Source: CADEFQ01 sp050185195
GTDB lineage: Bacteria; Pseudomonadota; Gammaproteobacteria; Steroidobacterales; Steroidobacteraceae
NCBI GenBank assembly: GCA_050185195.1
Contig: JBFWZQ010000006.1
Span: 62,001 to 126,000, forward strand
DNA length: 64,000 nucleotides
Direction of reading: 5' to 3'
The notes under the pieces are model-generated. The model was given only the letters and a program-made list of their open reading frames with translations. It searched no databases and had not been told where the DNA came from. Positions 1 through 7,901 of this stretch are shown here, piece by piece. Within the stretch, counting starts at the first letter, position 1. Every line of letters begins with the position of its first letter. The translations under genes were made by a program, and so were the position numbers.

Positions 1-309
1 GGCGCCGCCAGAATACACATGCAGGCCGAACGCAGCGAAAGTAATCGCTGTGGCAACGGCGATGCCAATAGCCAGCCGCGCAGCCCACCGCCGCCCCAAC
101 CAGAGCCCGATTCCGGCGACGACGTAGGCGAAACCTGCGAGAAAGTTGAACCACAGAACGAATGGAACATAGTTCCCGGCGGCCTTCACGGCGTCTTCAT
201 CTCCACCGAGGGTCATGCCGCCTTCCCGGAGTGTCAGTAGTCCAAACCCTACGGCCACAATCGACAGGGCCCGGAGCCACACTGCGTGCCGCCGACGTGA
301 CGCGCTCAT
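1..309 (-). CDS. Small membrane protein (3' end outside window)
   Basis: Open reading frame entering from the left edge; the start and the first 103 residues are visible. After a short basic N-terminus there is one hydrophobic segment (about residues 12-25), a loop, and two more hydrophobic stretches (about 50-67 and 75-95), so it is a polytopic inner-membrane protein. I recognise no enzymatic motif. Its ATG overlaps the stop of the upstream cytochrome gene (ATGA), so the two are probably translationally coupled and it is the last visible gene of the TetR/ABC/cytochrome operon. A role in electron delivery to, or anchoring of, that cytochrome is only inference. Confidence 0.6.
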   Translation of the reverse strand, partial: MSASRRRHAVWLRALSIVAVGFGLLTLREGGMTLGGDEDAVKAAGNYVPFVLWFNFLAGFAYVVAGIGLWLGRRWAARLAIGIAVATAITFAAFGLHVYSGGA

Positions 310-947
310 GGCTGCGATTTCGAAGCGGGCAACAACAGCGGCGACACGCCTGGTCGACCGCGGAATACCTGATGGCAGGCGACGCAGCCGCTCGCGACCT
401 GACCCAGGGCGACGGCAGCTTCAGGCATGTTGCCGCGATTGGCGGCCTCCGCCAGCCTCAGCGCTGAGCCCTCCACGATGTCGTTCATGGCCGGGAGTGT
501 CGCCAGATACTCGTCGGTGATCTTGTCGAGAGGGAAGTAGGGCAGAAGCCCGCCCACGGGAATGCGGTGGTCGGCCAGACGCCGGGCACCATCTGCGGCC
601 TGCTCGGCGTTGTCCGTGGCGATCGCCGCGGCCACGCCTTGGAGCTCGGAGAGCATTTCCTGCATGACCTGGCGCAATGTCAGGTCTTTGCTGTGGCGCT
701 TGTGCGCGGCATGCAACTGGCCCAGCGTCGCCCGCACCTGCGGCGACAAGGCGAGGAGTCTCCGCCGCAACTCGGGGGTGTAGCTGAGCATCGTTTCCCT
801 TTCCAGGGGCGTCATCGTCGCGAGCTGCGCCTGCACTTGCGGCGTGAGATCGCTGGATGGCGAGGCGGACATGGCCGCCGACGCTGCCAGTGACATCGCC
901 AGCATCGATCCTAGGAAAGTTCTGCTGCGCTTGTGGACCGTAGACAT
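306..947 (-). CDS. Exported cytochrome c'-like haem protein
   Basis: 213 residues. An N-terminal Sec signal peptide (basic residues 6-9, hydrophobic to about residue 28) is followed by an all-helical domain with a single haem-attachment motif CVACH at residues 188-192, near the C-terminus. A lone C-terminal CxxCH in a four-helix protein of this size is the layout of class II cytochromes (cytochrome c'/c556), which sit in the periplasm and carry electrons or bind NO. The start is supported by AGGAG 8 nt upstream. It lies 30 bp downstream of the ABC ATPase gene in the same direction and overlaps the next membrane protein gene by 4 bp. A cytochrome inside a TetR-controlled export operon is unusual. 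Confidence 0.8.
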   Translation of the reverse strand: MSTVHKRSRTFLGSMLAMSLAASAAMSASPSSDLTPQVQAQLATMTPLERETMLSYTPELRRRLLALSPQVRATLGQLHAAHKRHSKDLTLRQVMQEMLSELQGVAAAIATDNAEQAADGARRLADHRIPVGGLLPYFPLDKITDEYLATLPAMNDIVEGSALRLAEAANRGNMPEAAVALGQVASGCVACHQVFRGRPGVSPLLLPASKSQP

Positions 948-977
948 TGCATGTTCTCCTGCGTTTAGCCGTCCGTG

Positions 978-1691
978 TCACAACCCGATGTCGCGCCCTT
1001 CGCCAGCTTCTTCATGCGTAACTCCGTCTCGTATGTGGTAAATGCGCTTGAAGGTGGGGATGATCTTTTCGTCATGGGTGACCACAATGATTGCGGTCTC
1101 GAACTTGCGAGCCATATCGTTGAGAATGCGAATGACGGCCATGGCACGCTCAGAATCGAGTGGCGCCGTCGGTTCGTCCGCCAGGATCACCGGCGGACGA
1201 TTGACCAGCCCGCGCGCGATCGAGACGCGCTGCTGCTCGCCGCCGGAGAGTTGCGCCGGCATCGCCTGGGCCCGGTGTTTCACATCCAATGCCGCCAGCA
1301 ACTCCAGCGCCCTGGCGCGTGCCTCTCCATTACTTGCGCCAGCCAGCATCGGCAGCAATGCGACGTTGTCAGTCACATCCAGGAACGGAATCAGATACGG
1401 CGCCTGAAACACGAAGCCGATCTTATCGCGCCGTAACGCGCGCAGATCGCGAACCTTCCAGCCATCGTCATAGATGACGTCATCGCCCAGCACCATGCGG
1501 CCGGCTGTGGGGTCGATCACCGCGCCCAGGCACTTGAGCAGCGTGCTCTTGCCGGAGCCCGATGGTCCGATTAGGCCGACCACCTCACCCGGTTGCACCT
1601 GCATGTCGACGTGTTTCAGGGCATCAACGGCCGTATCGCCCTCGCCGTAACGCTTCCTCAGCCCCTCGATCTGGATGCCATGGCCGCTCAT
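978..1691 (-). CDS. ABC transporter ATP-binding protein (MacB/LolD type)
   Basis: 237 residues, a single nucleotide-binding domain. Walker A GPSGSGKST lies at 42-50, the Q-loop Gln at 96, the signature LSGGEQQR at 148-155, Walker B VILADE at 168-173 and the switch His at 206. This is the subclass that pairs with FtsX/MacB-type permeases and drives extrusion or transenvelope work rather than import. I chose the ATG one base after the permease stop; a longer frame exists but would overlap the permease by about 70 bp. The last base of the start codon sits directly beside the FtsX-type gene, and a membrane-fusion protein lies one gene further upstream, completing a MacAB-like tripartite system. 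Confidence 0.88.
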   Translation of the reverse strand: MSGHGIQIEGLRKRYGEGDTAVDALKHVDMQVQPGEVVGLIGPSGSGKSTLLKCLGAVIDPTAGRMVLGDDVIYDDGWKVRDLRALRRDKIGFVFQAPYLIPFLDVTDNVALLPMLAGASNGEARARALELLAALDVKHRAQAMPAQLSGGEQQRVSIARGLVNRPPVILADEPTAPLDSERAMAVIRILNDMARKFETAIIVVTHDEKIIPTFKRIYHIRDGVTHEEAGEGRDIGL

Positions 1692-1692
1692 G

Positions 1693-2898
1693 TCATCCGC
1701 CAATGGCTTCGGCGGGATCGACCCGCAGCGCCATACGGATGGCGACCAGACTGGCCAGCACACAGATCAACAGTACCGCGAAGAAGCCGGTGACGGAGTC
1801 AGAGGGAATGAGGAGCACATACTTTGGGAACAGCGGGGCCGCGAACGTCGCCGTAATCTTGCCAACCACGAATCCGATCACCCCGAGTGCGAGTGCCTGC
1901 TGCATGATCATCGCGGCGATGGTGCGATTACGCGTGCCGATGAGCTTCAAGACCGCTATCTCGCGTATCTTGTCCATGGTCAGGGTGTAGATGATGAAGG
2001 CAACGATGGCTGCACTGACAATGGCCAAGATCACCAGGAACATGCCGATCTGTTTGGACGAGGTGGCAATCAGTTTGCCAACAAGGATGCCCTCCATCTG
2101 CGATCGCGTGTACACCGTCAGTCGCTTCCAGCGGCGTATGGACTCGGCCACGTCTTCGGGTGAATGTCCCGGCTTCAGCGTGACCAGGACAGCGTTCACA
2201 AAGGCATTGGTGCTTTGTGAAGCAATCACCGCATCGAGTAAATCGGGGACGCCGGGACGGTTGAAGATCGGATTGGCCTCGGTGCGACGGCGGCTTTGCC
2301 AGATTGCATCGTTGTCTTTGAGAAATTGCGCTTCCTGCGCATCCTTGAGCGGAATGAACACCATCGGGTCGCCGCTTGAGGACACCATGCGCCGGGTCAA
2401 CCCCACAACGGTGTAGTGGTTGCGACGAATGACGAGAGGATCGCCGAGCATGAAACCGGAGGTGATGTCGGCCACCGCCTCGTAGTGACCACGTGTGATC
2501 TGGCGACCGGCCACCAGGTACGGCGGCCAGCCGGGCGTGGCCCCTATTGCGCCGGGAGCAATGCCGACCACCATCGTGCGCACATCCCGCTCGGCCTTGC
2601 GTACCTGCATCGTCAGGTACGTTACGTTCGCAGCCTTTGAAACCCCGGGCATTGCAAGGACGCCGCGGTACACATCGTCGTTGAGACTGGACGATTCCGC
2701 GTACGGGCCCAGAGTGTCGCGTTGAACCACCCAAAGGTCGGCGCCGCTGTTGTCGAGCAGCGCCTTGCCATCGTCCACCATGCCCCGGTACACCCCGGCC
2801 ATCACCAGGGTTACACCGATCAGTAAACCCAGACCGAAACCGGTGAAGACGAATTTGCCCCAGGAATGGAGAATGTCCCGACCGGCCAGGCTGATCAT
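1693..2898 (-). CDS. FtsX/MacB-type ABC permease
   Basis: 401 residues. One N-terminal transmembrane helix (about 16-38) is followed by a large periplasmic MacB-PCD-like domain (about 45-260) and three C-terminal helices (about 275-300, 318-348, 362-390) forming the FtsX domain, ending in the usual DPAEAIGG-like tail. This four-helix topology is that of MacB/LolCE-type mechanotransmission permeases. Here the ATPase is a separate gene immediately downstream, unlike MacB where the two are fused. It overlaps the upstream membrane-fusion gene by 4 bp. The transported substrate cannot be read from the sequence. Confidence 0.87.
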   Translation of the reverse strand: MISLAGRDILHSWGKFVFTGFGLGLLIGVTLVMAGVYRGMVDDGKALLDNSGADLWVVQRDTLGPYAESSSLNDDVYRGVLAMPGVSKAANVTYLTMQVRKAERDVRTMVVGIAPGAIGATPGWPPYLVAGRQITRGHYEAVADITSGFMLGDPLVIRRNHYTVVGLTRRMVSSSGDPMVFIPLKDAQEAQFLKDNDAIWQSRRRTEANPIFNRPGVPDLLDAVIASQSTNAFVNAVLVTLKPGHSPEDVAESIRRWKRLTVYTRSQMEGILVGKLIATSSKQIGMFLVILAIVSAAIVAFIIYTLTMDKIREIAVLKLIGTRNRTIAAMIMQQALALGVIGFVVGKITATFAAPLFPKYVLLIPSDSVTGFFAVLLICVLASLVAIRMALRVDPAEAIGG

Positions 2899-4046
2899 CG
2901 CGACACGCCTGGGATACGCTCGACCACTGTGATGCGGCTGCGCGCCGTCAGCGTCTTCTCACTGTAGGCCACGATCTGGAGACCATCACTCAGCCCCTCC
3001 AGCACCTGTACGCGGCCCTCGAGGTCGGAGGCCCCGAGCTTGACCGGGGTGAATTGCAGGTCGCCGTCCACGACCCGCCATACGCCCACTCGATCGCCGT
3101 CGCGTCGTACTGCCGCGTTGAGAACCGTCGGAGCGGACGGAAGCGCCGGCAGGTCGACCGTGACTTCGGCCAACTCACCTACCGGTGGCAATGGCTCGGG
3201 TTGATCATCAAAGGTCACCTTGGCGAGCGTTTCTTCCGTGACGGCATCGGCCTTGGGTTCCGTACGCAGAACGCGGCCTTTCAAAGTTCGACCACCTCGC
3301 GAGCGCAGTTCGATGCGAGCCGATAGTCCCGCAGCCAATCCGGATGCGTTGATCTGGTCGAAACGCACATCGATCCACAGGCTCTTCGGATCGATCACTT
3401 CGACAACCGCTTGGCCCGCGACGATGGTCGTGCCGGGATCGGCACTGCGTACGGCGACCACCCCATCGACCGGTGCAATCAGACGCAGGTTGCCTCGCTG
3501 CGCCGAGACCGCATCGCGGTCGGATCGGGCACGAGCAACTTCTTCCTGCGCTGCCGCTAGCGCGGCGTCGGCGATCTGCAGTTCCTGGCGTTTCGTGGTG
3601 ACCATTTCCTCGCTGACAGACCGCGCGACAAACAATTGCTCGTAGCGACGCGCCTGGGACTGCGCAAAGGCTTGCCGCGCCGCCATCTCGCGCAGCGCTG
3701 CCTCGGCACGCTTGAGCGCAGATACCTGAGAGCGGACGCGGTCATCGAGATCGACCGGGTCCATCTCGCCGAGTATCTGCCCGGCCTTCACCCGATCACC
3801 CACGTGCACATCCAGCCGCTTCACTCGCCCCGCAAACGTGGGGCCGATTTTATAGGTGTAGCGCGCTCCGATGATGCCGATGCCGAACAACGACGGTGTG
3901 ATCGTCCGCGAGTCCACTGTCGCAACCGTCACGGCCACCGGTGCCAGCGGTCCGGATCGCAGGGCGACGTAGGCCAGCAGGGCGAGCAATGGAACAATGA
4001 CGGCCAAGAGCGCCAGAGTGCGTCGTTTCAGTGGGAGGTGCTTCAC
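2895..4046 (-). CDS. Membrane-fusion protein (HlyD/MacA family)
   Basis: 383 residues. An N-terminal anchor helix (about 10-28) precedes the first half of a lipoyl-like domain (about 68-98, with GDRVKAGQ), an alpha-helical hairpin rich in Ala, Arg and Glu (about 100-190), the second lipoyl half (about 195-235) and a beta-barrel region. These are the periplasmic adaptor modules that link an inner-membrane transporter to an outer-membrane channel; no channel gene is visible here. It overlaps TetR upstream by 4 bp and the permease downstream by 4 bp, so the operon is tightly coupled. Confidence 0.87.
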   Translation of the reverse strand: MKHLPLKRRTLALLAVIVPLLALLAYVALRSGPLAPVAVTVATVDSRTITPSLFGIGIIGARYTYKIGPTFAGRVKRLDVHVGDRVKAGQILGEMDPVDLDDRVRSQVSALKRAEAALREMAARQAFAQSQARRYEQLFVARSVSEEMVTTKRQELQIADAALAAAQEEVARARSDRDAVSAQRGNLRLIAPVDGVVAVRSADPGTTIVAGQAVVEVIDPKSLWIDVRFDQINASGLAAGLSARIELRSRGGRTLKGRVLRTEPKADAVTEETLAKVTFDDQPEPLPPVGELAEVTVDLPALPSAPTVLNAAVRRDGDRVGVWRVVDGDLQFTPVKLGASDLEGRVQVLEGLSDGLQIVAYSEKTLTARSRITVVERIPGVSR

Positions 4047-4651
4047 TTCGAGCTCGCGATGCCACGCCGATAGATCGCAAATACCCCTGGCGCATCGCGG
4101 CGCATGCGCTTTACATCACCGGCCAGGAGTGACTGCATGACCAGACCCTGAACAGTGCCGATGAAGAGTGTCGCCGCCGCCTTGCTATCCACCGTGGCAG
4201 ACAATTCGCCGTTCGCCTTGCCATTCTCGATGAGCCGATGCAATCGCTCTCCATACCGCTGGATCAGGGTCTGCACCATCTGCTTGGCCGGAGTCGCGTT
4301 TGCACGTTGAAGTTCGCCAAACATCATCCGCGGTACGCCTGGGTGCTCGACGACGAACTCGACATGGCTCATGAAGATGGCCTGCATCGCAGCCAACGGT
4401 GATTCAATGCCATCAGCCGCGCGATCTATCCGCGCCAAGAGCCGCTCCGCGACCCACTCCATGACTGCACGCCAAACGGCGTCCTTGGTTGGAAAGCTGC
4501 GAAACAAGGCGCCCTGCGTCAGGCCCATGCTCTCGGCGATGGCGGCGGTGGTGATGTCGCTGGGATTCTGCTCGGCAGCGAGATCAACCACTGCCCTGAC
4601 AGTTACGGCTCGTCGCTCATCGGCTGGAAGGCGTTTCACGGGGGCACGCAC
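4043..4651 (-). CDS. TetR-family transcriptional regulator
   Basis: 202 residues. The N-terminal helix-turn-helix (about 32-62, with AESMGLTQGALFRSFPTKDA) has the TetR form, and the rest is the helical ligand/dimer domain. The start read here is GTG; the Shine-Dalgarno is weak and another GTG lies four codons downstream. It is the first gene of the minus-strand efflux operon and overlaps the membrane-fusion gene by 4 bp. A 12-bp perfect palindrome lies about 20 bp upstream, which suggests it represses its own operon and is released by the exported compound. The inducer is unknown. Confidence 0.85.
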   Translation of the reverse strand: MRAPVKRLPADERRAVTVRAVVDLAAEQNPSDITTAAIAESMGLTQGALFRSFPTKDAVWRAVMEWVAERLLARIDRAADGIESPLAAMQAIFMSHVEFVVEHPGVPRMMFGELQRANATPAKQMVQTLIQRYGERLHRLIENGKANGELSATVDSKAAATLFIGTVQGLVMQSLLAGDVKRMRRDAPGVFAIYRRGIASSK

Positions 4652-4671
4652 TGTGGCAGTCGTCCGTAGGA

Positions 4672-4683
4672 AAGTAATTACTT
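4672..4683. promoter_or_regulatory. Candidate TetR operator (12-bp perfect palindrome)
   Basis: AAGTAATTACTT is a perfect 12-bp palindrome in an AT-rich patch about 20 bp upstream of the TetR start codon, in an otherwise GC-rich region. Position and symmetry fit autoregulation by the adjacent TetR protein. No binding evidence is available from sequence alone. Confidence 0.5.
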
Positions 4684-4882
4684 ACTATCTTATCAGGATT
4701 GCAAACTGGGGCAATAGGGAAACCACGTAGCGATACAAGGATGGCCCGAGGCACTGATGTGGCTACCCGCCAGTAGGGTCGGCAGGTCATGGCTGCTCTG
4801 GACCGGGAATCAATGCCGCCCGTCGCGCCGGGCTCGGTGGGCTCGTGCTTGTGAGAGCGCCATTCGGCGCTGATTGAGATTC

Positions 4883-5197
4883 CTATCTTGCCTCTGGTTC
4901 ACCACCGGCCGAACCAACCTGCCTGCGCTTGCGGCATCGAACGTCTGGATCAGGAGCGCGTTTCACGTGCCCCGCATGGCATTCCTCTCGCCGCGCCGTC
5001 AGCCATTGCTCAACTTCGTTCAAGTCCCACACCGCGCACTTTGAAGTCAAGTAGAAGCGCCGTGGAAAGTCTCCTCGTCGTTCCATTTCGTAGATCGTCG
5101 TGTCAGCGAGCGGAACGATCTTGCGCAACTCGCTCCGTCGAACTGCGCGCTGGCATCGATGTCCGGTGTCAGCGGCGGACGTTGCGGTGCCAGTCAC
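4883..5197 (-). CDS. AlpA-like DNA-binding regulator
   Basis: 104 residues. The centre (about 19-72) reads as an AlpA/MerR-like winged helix: a RRSELRKIVPLADTTIYE recognition region, then GDFPRRFYL and a WDLNEVEQWL helix. AlpA-type proteins control integrase or excisionase expression in integrative elements. I chose the GTG at 5195-5197 because it overlaps the stop of the upstream HTH gene (GTGA) and has AGGAG six bases upstream; a longer frame to 5305 would lie largely inside that gene. The tail after residue 75 is basic and low in complexity. No integrase is found next to it, which suggests a decayed or partial island. Confidence 0.72.
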   Translation of the reverse strand: MTGTATSAADTGHRCQRAVRRSELRKIVPLADTTIYEMERRGDFPRRFYLTSKCAVWDLNEVEQWLTARREECHAGHVKRAPDPDVRCRKRRQVGSAGGEPEAR

Positions 5198-5613
5198 GCG
5201 AATTCTCCTGTTGCTGAATGGGCACGATGCGCGCAACCGCGCTTGACCATGGGGGAGTGCACCTCCAACGGCAGGCAAGCTTGGTGAGGGCGCTTCTGGC
5301 GGCACGCGCGCTCTTCGCGTGATCGGCCGGAATCGATCTCCATGTTGTGAGTCAGCCAGTCGAGCACGTCGGCCCGATGCCAGCCGACCGGCTTTCCACA
5401 GTGGGTGCGCTGCTTCGGGAATCGTCCGAGGACCGCGAGTCCGAGAAGCAGCCAGCGCGGGCGACGAGTCAGGCGTGAGATCTCGCTTGCGCTAAGTAGC
5501 GCGCGCAGATCCGGAAGCGGTTCATTGACCCACCGAGGCAGGCGAAGGTCCGGGGATGTGCGAATGATCGTCGGGGTGACAGGGGAGCTCTCATTGGTTG
5601 ACCGGGTATCCAT
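5194..5613 (-). CDS. Helix-turn-helix protein, AlpA-like partner
   Basis: 139 residues. Residues about 40-90 (LSASEISRLTRRPRWLLLGL, then FPKQ, then a GWHRADVLDWL helix) resemble the same AlpA-like fold as the downstream gene but are more divergent. The start is supported by GAGG eight bases upstream. It is translationally coupled to the downstream AlpA-like gene through a GTGA overlap, so the pair may act together as regulators of the accessory island. The function of the basic C-terminal third is unknown. Confidence 0.6.
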   Translation of the reverse strand: MDTRSTNESSPVTPTIIRTSPDLRLPRWVNEPLPDLRALLSASEISRLTRRPRWLLLGLAVLGRFPKQRTHCGKPVGWHRADVLDWLTHNMEIDSGRSREERACRQKRPHQACLPLEVHSPMVKRGCAHRAHSATGEFA

Positions 5614-5779
5614 GCTCTTGCCTCATCTACGTGACGTGATGGGGTCAAGATTGCGCAGGCGAGGCGCGAAAAGCAGCGCACGGATTCAGGGAAGAGATGG
5701 ACCAAACGCCGCCCGATTCGACGATGGGATCAAAGGTCGTTCAAGGTTTTCCGGTGAAGTACCTCAGAAACTCTGTCAC

Positions 5780-6712
5780 TCACGGTCTAGTGCGAGCGGC
5801 GAGAAATGCCGTGAGCTGCGCGTAGTCGGCAGCGCGCTTCGCGGCAGATCGCTGCCCGAGATTCGTTAGCTTGCGACGCACGCCAGGCAGAACGGCCGCA
5901 TGCGGCAGCTCGATGAGGCTGAAGTCCGGCGCTTCACGCTCGATGGATTCGAGGAACGCTCGCGAGGGGGCATCGAGTAGCTCGGAGATGCGCTGGAGGA
6001 GTCGTGCCCGCACATCGAGCAGCGCCGCAGCGGTTACGGGTGCGGCAGTCATGCCTGCGAAATGCGCAGTGAATATCTGGTCGAAATCGCGGGGCTCCTG
6101 CGGCGACAGCATTTCCGCGGCAGGCTTCGAACTGCAGGTGAGATACACGAGGAACGTTCGCCACAGGCGTTCATCGAGTCGCCCTTCATCGAGAAGCGGC
6201 TGCAGGTCGAAGAGATCGCGGGGATGTTGGCGCGACAGTGCGGCGGAGAGCTTTCCCGCATAGAGATCCGCGAAGTCGAGCACCTGCATCTCGGCGAATC
6301 CGAAGTTCTGCTCTACGCCTGGGCGCACGCGCATGGTTCGAACCGGATGGACAGTGCCGCGCATCACCGGCGTCGTCTCGATCTGCACGCGCGCGCGGTT
6401 GCGGCTTGCGATCAGGCGATGGACGCCCGTCGCTTCGGTTCCGCTTGTCTGTACCTGCAGTCGCAACGATCCGGTGCGCAGTCGCTTGCCGATGGCTTGC
6501 AGTGCCGCGGAGATATCGCGCACATCGCTGGCGAAATCACCAACGGGTAGCCATGTCAGATCGATATCGACGGAGAGGCGCGGGAGGTCGTGCTCGAAGA
6601 GGTTGATCGCCGTGCCGCCCTTCAGCGCAAATCGCTTCTCGTCCGCCAGCGTCGGCAGAATCTCGACCAGCAGCTTCACGCGCTCGGCGTAGCGCTTATC
6701 CCAGCTGTTCAT
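5780..6712 (-). CDS. abiEii: AbiEii-type nucleotidyltransferase toxin
   Basis: 310 residues, the usual AbiEii/AbiGii length. The nucleotidyltransferase signature is clear: KGGTAINLF at 31-39 followed by the metal-binding DID at 49-51, then a second conserved block with AGKLSAALSRQHPRDLFDL around 153-172. AbiEii toxins are type IV toxins that transfer nucleotides to RNA targets and cause growth arrest or phage abortive infection. The start overlaps the upstream antitoxin gene by 17 bp, the normal antitoxin-toxin order. No key motif is missing, so it is probably functional. Confidence 0.9.
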   Translation of the reverse strand: MNSWDKRYAERVKLLVEILPTLADEKRFALKGGTAINLFEHDLPRLSVDIDLTWLPVGDFASDVRDISAALQAIGKRLRTGSLRLQVQTSGTEATGVHRLIASRNRARVQIETTPVMRGTVHPVRTMRVRPGVEQNFGFAEMQVLDFADLYAGKLSAALSRQHPRDLFDLQPLLDEGRLDERLWRTFLVYLTCSSKPAAEMLSPQEPRDFDQIFTAHFAGMTAAPVTAAALLDVRARLLQRISELLDAPSRAFLESIEREAPDFSLIELPHAAVLPGVRRKLTNLGQRSAAKRAADYAQLTAFLAARTRP

Positions 6713-7517
6713 CGAGGTCCGCGGGCAGCGTTATCTGATATTTGGCGTTCAGCTTGCCGCCCGGGACGAGGACGCGCTTGCCGCGACCGAGATCCACGTT
6801 CTGCAAGCTCACGTGCGCCAGCCATGCGTGACGATGCCGATCGGCGAGGGCGAGGAACAGCCGCTTTGCCTTGACGCTGTCGCAATGCTCCAGCAGTGCG
6901 CTGACGAGCTGCGGCCGGAGCGTGGCGAGTCCCTGCATCAGGGCATTCACCTCATGCACCAGCGCGCTGTCTGGTGTCTCGTCGCACAGTTCGAGTATTG
7001 CCCGCTCGGGAGTGGAGAACACGACGCCGGCCGCGTTGGTGTCGTCGGTCGCGCGTTCCAGCCCCTGTGCATTCAAGGGTCCATCTGGCGTGTCGGCGCC
7101 GAACGAGAGCGCCGGCCAGTCGAACGGTCCTTTGCCGCACGCCTGCACGCGTTCGCGGAGCGGGAGCTTCCCTGCCCAGGCGGGCAACTTTGCCGGGCCA
7201 TACAGGGTCAGGGTCGCGGACTCGCCAAGGCGCAGGTAGTGCTCATGGCCCTGACGGGCGAGCGCATATCGGCCGCCGACATGCAGGGGCAGCTGCTCCA
7301 GGCGCTGCAGGGCACGCAGGAGCCCTTCCCAGGTCAGTTTGCCGCCCTTGCGGAGGTAGACTCCACGCGTGGGCGACTGCAGCCAGCCGCTCGCCATGTA
7401 GCGGGCGACCAGGTTGCTGGGGTATCCATGGGCGCGCAGCCACCGGCTGGAGACCAGGGTCGTATCCCCGAGGGTCTCCAGAAGCCGGTTTAGCTTTTCG
7501 TTCTTTGAGTCACCCAT
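6696..7517 (-). CDS. abiEi: AbiEi-type antitoxin and autorepressor
   Basis: 273 residues. An N-terminal winged helix (about 8-65) contains the GYPSNLVARYMASGWLQ block, and the C-terminal antitoxin domain ends with the family motif KRLFLALADRH, then DLGRGKRVLVPGGKL and KYQITLP. The antitoxin neutralises AbiEii and represses the operon by binding inverted repeats. I place the start at the ATG at 7515-7517; in-frame ATGs at 7535 and 7547 are possible, and none has a strong Shine-Dalgarno. The chosen start codon lies at the centre of one of two matching dyads. Confidence 0.85.
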   Translation of the reverse strand: MGDSKNEKLNRLLETLGDTTLVSSRWLRAHGYPSNLVARYMASGWLQSPTRGVYLRKGGKLTWEGLLRALQRLEQLPLHVGGRYALARQGHEHYLRLGESATLTLYGPAKLPAWAGKLPLRERVQACGKGPFDWPALSFGADTPDGPLNAQGLERATDDTNAAGVVFSTPERAILELCDETPDSALVHEVNALMQGLATLRPQLVSALLEHCDSVKAKRLFLALADRHRHAWLAHVSLQNVDLGRGKRVLVPGGKLNAKYQITLPADLDEQLG

Positions 7518-7524
7518 GGTGACT
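7508..7524. promoter_or_regulatory. AbiEi operator, proximal dyad
   Basis: Inverted repeat AGTCACC-cat-GGTGACT: seven-base perfect arms around a three-base spacer. The spacer is the complement of the chosen antitoxin start codon. It matches the second dyad at 7579-7597 in arm sequence and spacer length, which supports a repeated binding site for the AbiEi winged helix. Confidence 0.6.
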
Positions 7525-7578
7525 AAAATAGGCATTCCGTAAACCATTGACAAGTCGAGGTTTATGGAATGTGATTTA

Positions 7579-7597
7579 TAGTCACTATTAGTGACTA
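7579..7597. promoter_or_regulatory. AbiEi operator, distal dyad
   Basis: Inverted repeat TAGTCACT-att-AGTGACTA: eight-base perfect arms around a three-base spacer, between the antitoxin gene and the divergent small membrane protein gene. Its centre is 72 bp (about seven helical turns) from the proximal dyad, so two repressor dimers could sit on the same face of the DNA. It may also affect the divergent gene. Confidence 0.6.
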
Positions 7598-7628
7598 TTT
7601 CGCGCGGCAACCGATCCAGGAGGCAGGC

Positions 7629-7901
7629 ATGGCGCAGATTCATCCCGCCCTGGGCGCATCGGCCCGGATGACCTGGAAAGTCGTGTCTTTCCCGCTGATC
7701 GCCGGACTGCTGCTGCTGAAGCCGGTCGTGGACGCTCTCTGCGCCTTCGTGCTGGTTTTCGGTCTGGTGGCGGCCGTTGCCTTCGAGCTTTCGGCCGTGG
7801 GTCCCCGGTTTCCGTTCCTGCAGATCGCCGGGATGGCCCTGGGCTTCGGCCTGTTTGCCGCCCTGTACCACCTCGTCCTGATGGTTCTGGTCAGGGACTA
7901 G
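7629..7901 (+). CDS. Small two- to three-helix membrane protein
   Basis: 90 residues; no family recognised. Hydrophobic segments at about 20-34, 37-52 and 64-87 predict an integral inner-membrane protein. The ATG has a strong AGGAGG six bases upstream, so it is almost certainly translated. It diverges from the abiE operon across the operator region and converges on the FlhC-like gene with an 11-bp overlap. Location suggests it belongs to the accessory island. A role in defence or in TA regulation is possible but unsupported. Confidence 0.65.
   Translation: MAQIHPALGASARMTWKVVSFPLIAGLLLLKPVVDALCAFVLVFGLVAAVAFELSAVGPRFPFLQIAGMALGFGLFAALYHLVLMVLVRD

Noticed and set aside
4856..4871. Hairpin AGCGCC-attc-GGCGCT as a terminator after the AlpA-like gene
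   Set aside because: Six-base arms only, and no T-run follows on the minus strand; may be a pause site, not listed as a terminator.
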